Source of the DNA: Terasakiella pusilla DSM 6293
GTDB lineage: Bacteria > Pseudomonadota > Alphaproteobacteria > Rhodospirillales > Terasakiellaceae
Direction: 5' to 3'
Assembly (NCBI RefSeq): GCF_000688235.1
Contig: NZ_JHYO01000006.1
Span: forward strand, 62,001-126,000
DNA: 64,000 nucleotides
Made by a program: the position numbers and the translations under genes. Each line of letters opens with the position of its first letter. The first letter of the stretch is position 1. Positions 60,443 to 64,000 of this stretch are shown piece after piece. The notes below the pieces were generated by a model. It had not been told where the DNA came from and did not search any database. It saw only the letters and a list, made by a program, of their open reading frames with translations.

Positions 60443-60696
60443 GTCTGTTTTTCGCCTCAGCGTGCACTCAATTTTTTGATCCAATTTGCTTAAGTGTTTT
60501 AAAAGTGGCCTGAGGAAAAAGAGTGCCTCACAGGTGGATGAAGGGTGCTTTCTGGCCACCCCGAAAAGCACTTTAAGTTCGCAGAAGTGGAAACCTTAAA
60601 CCATCTCTGCGCCACAAAAACACAAGAAAACCTCCGCATAATAAATTACATTAACAGCCACTTTTCCTAATCAGGTACCCGTTATCCTATTGCAAT

Positions 60697-60725
60697 ATAT
60701 TATGTATTAAAATAATACATAATAT
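60697..60725. repeat. Perfect 13-bp AT-rich inverted repeat
   Basis: ATATTATGTATTA (60697-60709), three A, then TAATACATAATAT (60713-60725). It is entirely A/T except for one G-C pair per arm, and has no T-run context of a classical terminator. It may be a regulator's operator or a hairpin. It is about 270 bases before mazG. Confidence 0.7.
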
Positions 60726-60994
60726 ACATTATGCGACATTAGATATGTCGGTAAAAATGAGTTTCTGGCCTGTTTAAGTTTCTCCCCTCACTTTCATTTA
60801 CTTTAACTTTGCGCGTTCACCTGTCAGTTGCGGGCTGTTTAAGAGCATGTTTTTGATCTTAGTTAAACTTCTCTGGCTCGAAATCACGCCGCTTCGTGGC
60901 GTTGAAAAACTGGATTGAGTCTTTCTTCTTCAAAAAATCTCAGGCATGGTGCAGTCACAAAATTTGACCCTCTTTTAGATGTGTGGAGCCTAAA

Positions 60995-61831
60995 GTGACC
61001 CAGTTTGATCGTGATGCTTTTGACAGTGAAATCTCTCGCCTGTTGGCGATTATGGAGAAATTGCGTGACCCAAAGGATGGTTGCCCTTGGGATATCGAGC
61101 AATCCTTTGAAACCATTGCCCCGCATACAATTGAGGAAGCTTATGAGGTCGCGGATGCGATTGAGCATAAAGATTGGCCTCACCTGCGCGAGGAATTGGG
61201 TGATCTATTGCTGCAAGTCGTCTTTCATGCGCAAATCGCAAAAGATGACAACTTGTTTGATTTCAATGATGTAGCGCACGGTATCGCAGAGAAAATGGTA
61301 AAGCGTCATCCGCATGTTTTTGGGGATGAAGTGATTGAGACTTCGGATGCGCAAACGATCGCGTGGGAGCAGCAAAAAGAAGAAGAACGTAAAGCCAAGG
61401 CCCTAGAAAAAGGGTCTGAACCCCCTTCTGCCTTGGATGGCGTTGCGGGTGGTTTGCCTGCCTTGACCCGTTCGTTGAAATTGCAAAAACGTGCCGTGCG
61501 GGTCGGGTTTGATTGGCCGGATGTGAACGGTGTTTTGGATAAAATTCGTGAAGAATTAGCCGAGGTCGAAGAGGAGGTTTTGAGGGACGATTTATCACAA
61601 GATCGCATTAAAGATGAGGTCGGCGATTTGCTGTTTACCGTGGTCAATTTGGCCCGCTGGGCAGACGTGGATCCGGACAGTGCGCTGCGTGCTTGCAACA
61701 CAAAATTTGAACGTCGATTTAAGGCGATGGAAAGCGGTGTTAGAAGCACCGGAAAAGAGATGACTGAAGCGTCACTTGAAGAGATGGAAAGCTTCTGGCA
61801 GGCGGCAAAAAGAAGTGAGAAAAAAGATTAG
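60995..61831 (+). CDS. mazG: Nucleoside triphosphate pyrophosphohydrolase MazG
   Basis: A 278-residue all-helical MazG with two pyrophosphohydrolase repeats. The first has GCPWDIEQSFETI and EEAYEVADAI with the metal-binding EExxE-type pattern and ELGDLLLQVVFH; the second has EELAEVEEEV and EVGDLLFTVVNLARW. It hydrolyses non-canonical or surplus NTPs (and ppGpp precursors in E. coli). I choose the GTG at 60995 because GGAG lies six bases before it; another GTG at 60983 overlaps that site. It is a single gene facing a convergent dehydrogenase gene. Confidence 0.94.
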   Translation: MTQFDRDAFDSEISRLLAIMEKLRDPKDGCPWDIEQSFETIAPHTIEEAYEVADAIEHKDWPHLREELGDLLLQVVFHAQIAKDDNLFDFNDVAHGIAEKMVKRHPHVFGDEVIETSDAQTIAWEQQKEEERKAKALEKGSEPPSALDGVAGGLPALTRSLKLQKRAVRVGFDWPDVNGVLDKIREELAEVEEEVLRDDLSQDRIKDEVGDLLFTVVNLARWADVDPDSALRACNTKFERRFKAMESGVRSTGKEMTEASLEEMESFWQAAKRSEKKD

Positions 61832-61852
61832 CTTTAACTTTTAAGTATCTGT

Positions 61853-61890
61853 ACTTTAATGAGTTTTCTCACTTCTTAAAGTTTATTTTT
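61853..61890. terminator. Possible bidirectional terminator between mazG and the dehydrogenase
   Basis: ACTTTAA pairs with TTAAAGT, with an inner TGAG/CTCA helix and a small bulge (61853-61882), followed on the plus strand by TTATTTTT. It is AT-rich, so of modest strength. Confidence 0.4.
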
Positions 61891-62752
61891 ATCCGCGAAC
61901 AAGCTTAATTAAAGCAGATGTATCCCAACGCCCGCCCCCGCGATTTTGAACTTCAGAATAGTACTGATCAATAAGCGCTGTGGCGGGTAATCTCGCCCCA
62001 TTTTGACGGGCTTCATCAAGGCAAATTCCGAGGTCTTTTCGCATCAGGTCGACGGCGAAACCGAAGTCGAATTTATCGTCGATCATGGTGTAGCCGCGGT
62101 TCTCAAGTTGCCATGATCCGGCAGCGCCTTTTGAGATGACATCAACAACTTTTTTGGCGTCCAATCCAGCGGTCTCGGCAAAGGCTAAACCTTCTGCAAT
62201 TCCCTGTACGGCGGACACTAATGTAATCTGGTTGACCATCTTGGTCAGTTGCCCTGCCCCGACCGGCCCCATCAGCGTGACAGCTTGGGCGTAAGCCTGC
62301 ATAACAGGTTCTGTGATTTTGAAGTCTTCTTCACTGCCGCCGACCATTACGGTCAAGACGCCATTTTCAGCCCCGGCTTGCCCACCAGAGACGGGCGCGT
62401 CCATAAAGGAGATGCCTTTTGCTTCTGCGACCTTGGCCATTTCGCGCGCGACATTTGCAGACGCTGTGGTGTGATCTATGAAGATGGCACCGGCGTCCAT
62501 AGCGCTAAAAGCGCCATTTTCGCCCGTGCAGATGCTTCTGAGGTCGTCATCGTTACCGACGCAAGCGAAAACAATTTGCGCGCCTGCTGCGGCTTCTGAA
62601 GGGGTTTTAGCGAATGATCCGCCATGTTCCCCTACCCACTTTTCAGCTTTGGCGGTGGTGCGGTTGTAGACGGTGACGTCATGACCGGCGTTGAGAAGAT
62701 GGCGTGCCATCGGATATCCCATCACGCCGAGACCTAAAAATGCAACTTTCAT
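61889..62752 (-). CDS. 3-hydroxyisobutyrate dehydrogenase family oxidoreductase
   Basis: A 287-residue NAD(P)-dependent beta-hydroxyacid dehydrogenase. It has FLGLGVMGYPMARHL (dinucleotide motif, residues 4-18), FMDAPVSGGQAGAENG (substrate motif), the catalytic lysine in GAGQLTKMVNQ (about 170), and KDLGICLDEA. It could be 3-hydroxyisobutyrate dehydrogenase, tartronate semialdehyde reductase or a related reductase; substrate residues do not settle it. GAGGAAG lies six bases before the ATG at 62752, and the frame extends further up without family similarity. It lies downstream of recQ on the same strand, with about 100 bases between them. Confidence 0.9.
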   Translation of the reverse strand: MKVAFLGLGVMGYPMARHLLNAGHDVTVYNRTTAKAEKWVGEHGGSFAKTPSEAAAGAQIVFACVGNDDDLRSICTGENGAFSAMDAGAIFIDHTTASANVAREMAKVAEAKGISFMDAPVSGGQAGAENGVLTVMVGGSEEDFKITEPVMQAYAQAVTLMGPVGAGQLTKMVNQITLVSAVQGIAEGLAFAETAGLDAKKVVDVISKGAAGSWQLENRGYTMIDDKFDFGFAVDLMRKDLGICLDEARQNGARLPATALIDQYYSEVQNRGGGRWDTSALIKLVRG

Positions 62753-62849
62753 AGACTGCTTCCTCTGTTCATGGTTGTTTTGCAGCAGTATATGGGGTCG
62801 TTTTTCTGGAGGCAAAGTTTAGTTTGTCACCATGACAAAGTATCTAAAC

Positions 62850-64000
62850 TTAGCTGAATTCAGCAATCACGTTCATAAAGTCGATGCTGTAGCGTTCTAG
62901 TTTGCTTTGACCTACGCCGGAGAGATCGAGGAAGCTGTCGGCATCTTGCGGGCGTTTTTTTGCCATTTCGATCAGGGTTGCATCGGCGAAAATGACGTAC
63001 GGCGGCACGCCCTGTTCTTCGGCAAGGGTGCGGCGTTTGGCGCGTAAGGCCTCAAACAGGGCTTTATCGTCTTCGCGTTCCAGCACGATGGTGGCGCGGT
63101 TTGCGCGTTGGGATTTGCGTGATCCGCCGCGCCCATCCGGGTCATGGCGCATCAGGACGGTTTGTTCCCCGCGTAAGACAGCACGCACATCGGGACCCAG
63201 CTTCAGGCCGCCAAATCCTTCCATATCCATGCGGACAAGGCCAAGGGCGACGAGTTGGCGGATGATGGATCGCCAGGTGTCGCGTTTGAGTTCTTTGCCG
63301 ATGCCGTGGGTGCTGATTTCGTTATGGCGCAATCGAATGATCTTATCGTTCTCTTCACCCAGCAGAACATCAATAATATGCCCTGCCCCAAAGGTTTCGC
63401 CCGTCCTATAGATGCAAGACAGGACCTTTTGCGCCGCGACGGTCCCGTCAAATGTAGCAACCGGGTTGAGGCAGGTATCACAATTGCCGCACGGTTCCGG
63501 CATGGTTTCGCCAAAATATTCCAGCAAGACCTGTCGGCGGCAACGATGGGTTTCGCAATAGGCGAGCAGTGCGTCCAGTTTTTGACGTTCCACATGCTTT
63601 TGGCGTTCCGGCAATTCAGAACTTTCGGTGAACTGACGCAGTTTGGTCACATCTTGTAGACCATAGGCCATCCACGCTTGGGAGGGTAACCCGTCCCGTC
63701 CCGCACGTCCGGTTTCCTGATAATAGGCTTCCAGACTTTTGGGTGGGTCCATATGGGCGACAAAACGCACATCGGGTTTATCGATCCCCATACCAAAGGC
63801 GACCGTTGCGACCATGACCATGCCTTCTTCGCGCACGAATTTGTCCTGGTTCATTTTGCGGATGTGTTGATCCATACCGGCATGATAGGACAAGGCATCA
63901 TAGCCTTTGTCGCGTAACCATTGGGCCATTTCCTCGACCTTTTTGCGGCTCATGCAATAAATGATGCCGCTGTCATGTTCGTCATATTCATCCAGGAATT
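62850..64000 (-). CDS. recQ: ATP-dependent DNA helicase RecQ, C-terminal part (partial)
   Basis: The last 383 codons of RecQ; the 5' part lies beyond the right edge (the frame is open to base 64000, reading FLDEYDEHDSGIIYCMSRKK, quoted only as core SGIIYCMSRKK). It contains helicase motifs V and VI (VATVAFGMGIDKPDVR core and QETGRAGRDG), the RQC zinc site (CETHRCRRQ and CGNCDTC), the winged helix, and an HRDC domain at the C-terminus (LFEALRAKRRTLA and LSGVGQSKLERY). It unwinds recombination and replication intermediates. No defect is seen in the visible part. Confidence 0.95.
   Translation of the reverse strand, partial: FLDEYDEHDSGIIYCMSRKKVEEMAQWLRDKGYDALSYHAGMDQHIRKMNQDKFVREEGMVMVATVAFGMGIDKPDVRFVAHMDPPKSLEAYYQETGRAGRDGLPSQAWMAYGLQDVTKLRQFTESSELPERQKHVERQKLDALLAYCETHRCRRQVLLEYFGETMPEPCGNCDTCLNPVATFDGTVAAQKVLSCIYRTGETFGAGHIIDVLLGEENDKIIRLRHNEISTHGIGKELKRDTWRSIIRQLVALGLVRMDMEGFGGLKLGPDVRAVLRGEQTVLMRHDPDGRGGSRKSQRANRATIVLEREDDKALFEALRAKRRTLAEEQGVPPYVIFADATLIEMAKKRPQDADSFLDLSGVGQSKLERYSIDFMNVIAEFS

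Larger units (their letters stand above)
60363..60994. other. Non-coding region between the PhnP-like gene and mazG
   Basis: A 632-bp gap. In order it holds a terminator (60414-60442), about 230 bases in which I see no gene, an AT-rich 13-bp perfect inverted repeat (60697-60725) and a short hairpin ACGCC...GGCGT (60886-60902). Minor repeats occur, such as CTGTTTAAG at about 60771 and 60834. An open frame of 68 codons on the minus strand (60365-60571) lacks a ribosome site and overlaps the terminator; I do not call it. Confidence 0.5.

Noticed and set aside
60365-60571. 68-codon open frame on the minus strand after the PhnP-like gene
   Set aside because: It runs through the plus-strand terminator, has no ribosome site and has a low-information sequence.
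1-64000. CRISPR arrays, transposases, integrases, tRNA or rRNA genes
   Set aside because: I saw no regularly spaced repeats, no transposase or integrase reading frame, and no T-loop-like or rRNA-like stretches in the gaps. A tRNAscan run would be needed to exclude a tRNA formally.

Overview
The window is a dense chromosomal segment of about 50% GC from an alphaproteobacterium, most likely a Rhodospirillales-type, possibly marine, lineage. The gene content supports this: MipZ instead of Min proteins, an NDUFA12-type complex I subunit, a DUF2155 protein, a large B12-dependent class II ribonucleotide reductase, a phasin, a fused ThiS-ThiG, and the aroQ-accB-accC-aat neighbourhood. The taxon is inferred from these families and from gene order, not from a marker RNA. 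I recognised no rRNA, tRNA, CRISPR array, insertion sequence, integrase or phage gene. The segment reads as core chromosome cut at both ends inside genes (a DctD-like regulator on the left, RecQ on the right).

Layout. 1-5.7 kb, minus strand: the sensor-regulator pair dctB/dctD and a gntR-dctP-dctQ-dctM TRAP transporter operon, facing a plus-strand amidohydrolase. 6.6-13.9 kb: an RNA methyltransferase, an ammonium transporter fused to a diguanylate cyclase, a nucleoside-gate membrane protein, an Lrp/AsnC regulator, a PilZ protein, an iron-binding periplasmic protein and leucine dehydrogenase. 14.2-20.3 kb: cobC, two tandem paralogous small proteins, an acyl-CoA synthetase, an LhgO-like oxidase coupled to a secreted TM1410-like protein, and a small membrane-anchored protein. 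20.4-25.2 kb: molybdopterin oxidoreductase, mipZ, a membrane J-domain protein and a secreted protein of unknown function, in one tight run. 25.3-30.9 kb: galU, ugd and a phosphohexomutase supply sugar nucleotides; then a SPOR-tailed D,D-carboxypeptidase and a lipoprotein. 31-37.9 kb: phasin, clpS-clpA, a CaiB-type CoA-transferase, a hemerythrin-like protein, a FemAB-like protein and RidA. 38-41.7 kb: nrdJ, then a 640-bp gap. 42.3-50.4 kb: a PAS-GGDEF-EAL protein, NDUFA12, two MCE/MlaD proteins, DUF2155, aat, accC, accB, aroQ and thiSG. 50.4-60.4 kb: a long plus-strand run from a glutamine amidotransferase through ElyC-like, MltB-like, RlpA and DacA proteins to tmk, holB, metG, tatD and a PhnP-like hydrolase. 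60.4-64 kb: a 630-bp gap with a perfect inverted repeat, mazG, a beta-hydroxyacid dehydrogenase and recQ.

Themes. Carboxylate uptake appears to be controlled both by a two-component pair and by a GntR repressor. Cyclic di-GMP signalling appears three times (Amt-GGDEF, PAS-GGDEF-EAL, PilZ). Envelope building is concentrated at 25-30 kb and 51-55 kb. The N-degron pathway is represented by both Aat and ClpS-ClpA. B12 appears both as a need (nrdJ) and in its synthesis (cobC).

The least explained elements are the Amt-GGDEF fusion, the tandem small-protein pair at 15.3-15.8 kb, the internal Gly-Gly of the ThiS-ThiG fusion, the LhgO/TM1410 pair, and several palindromes in intergenic DNA.
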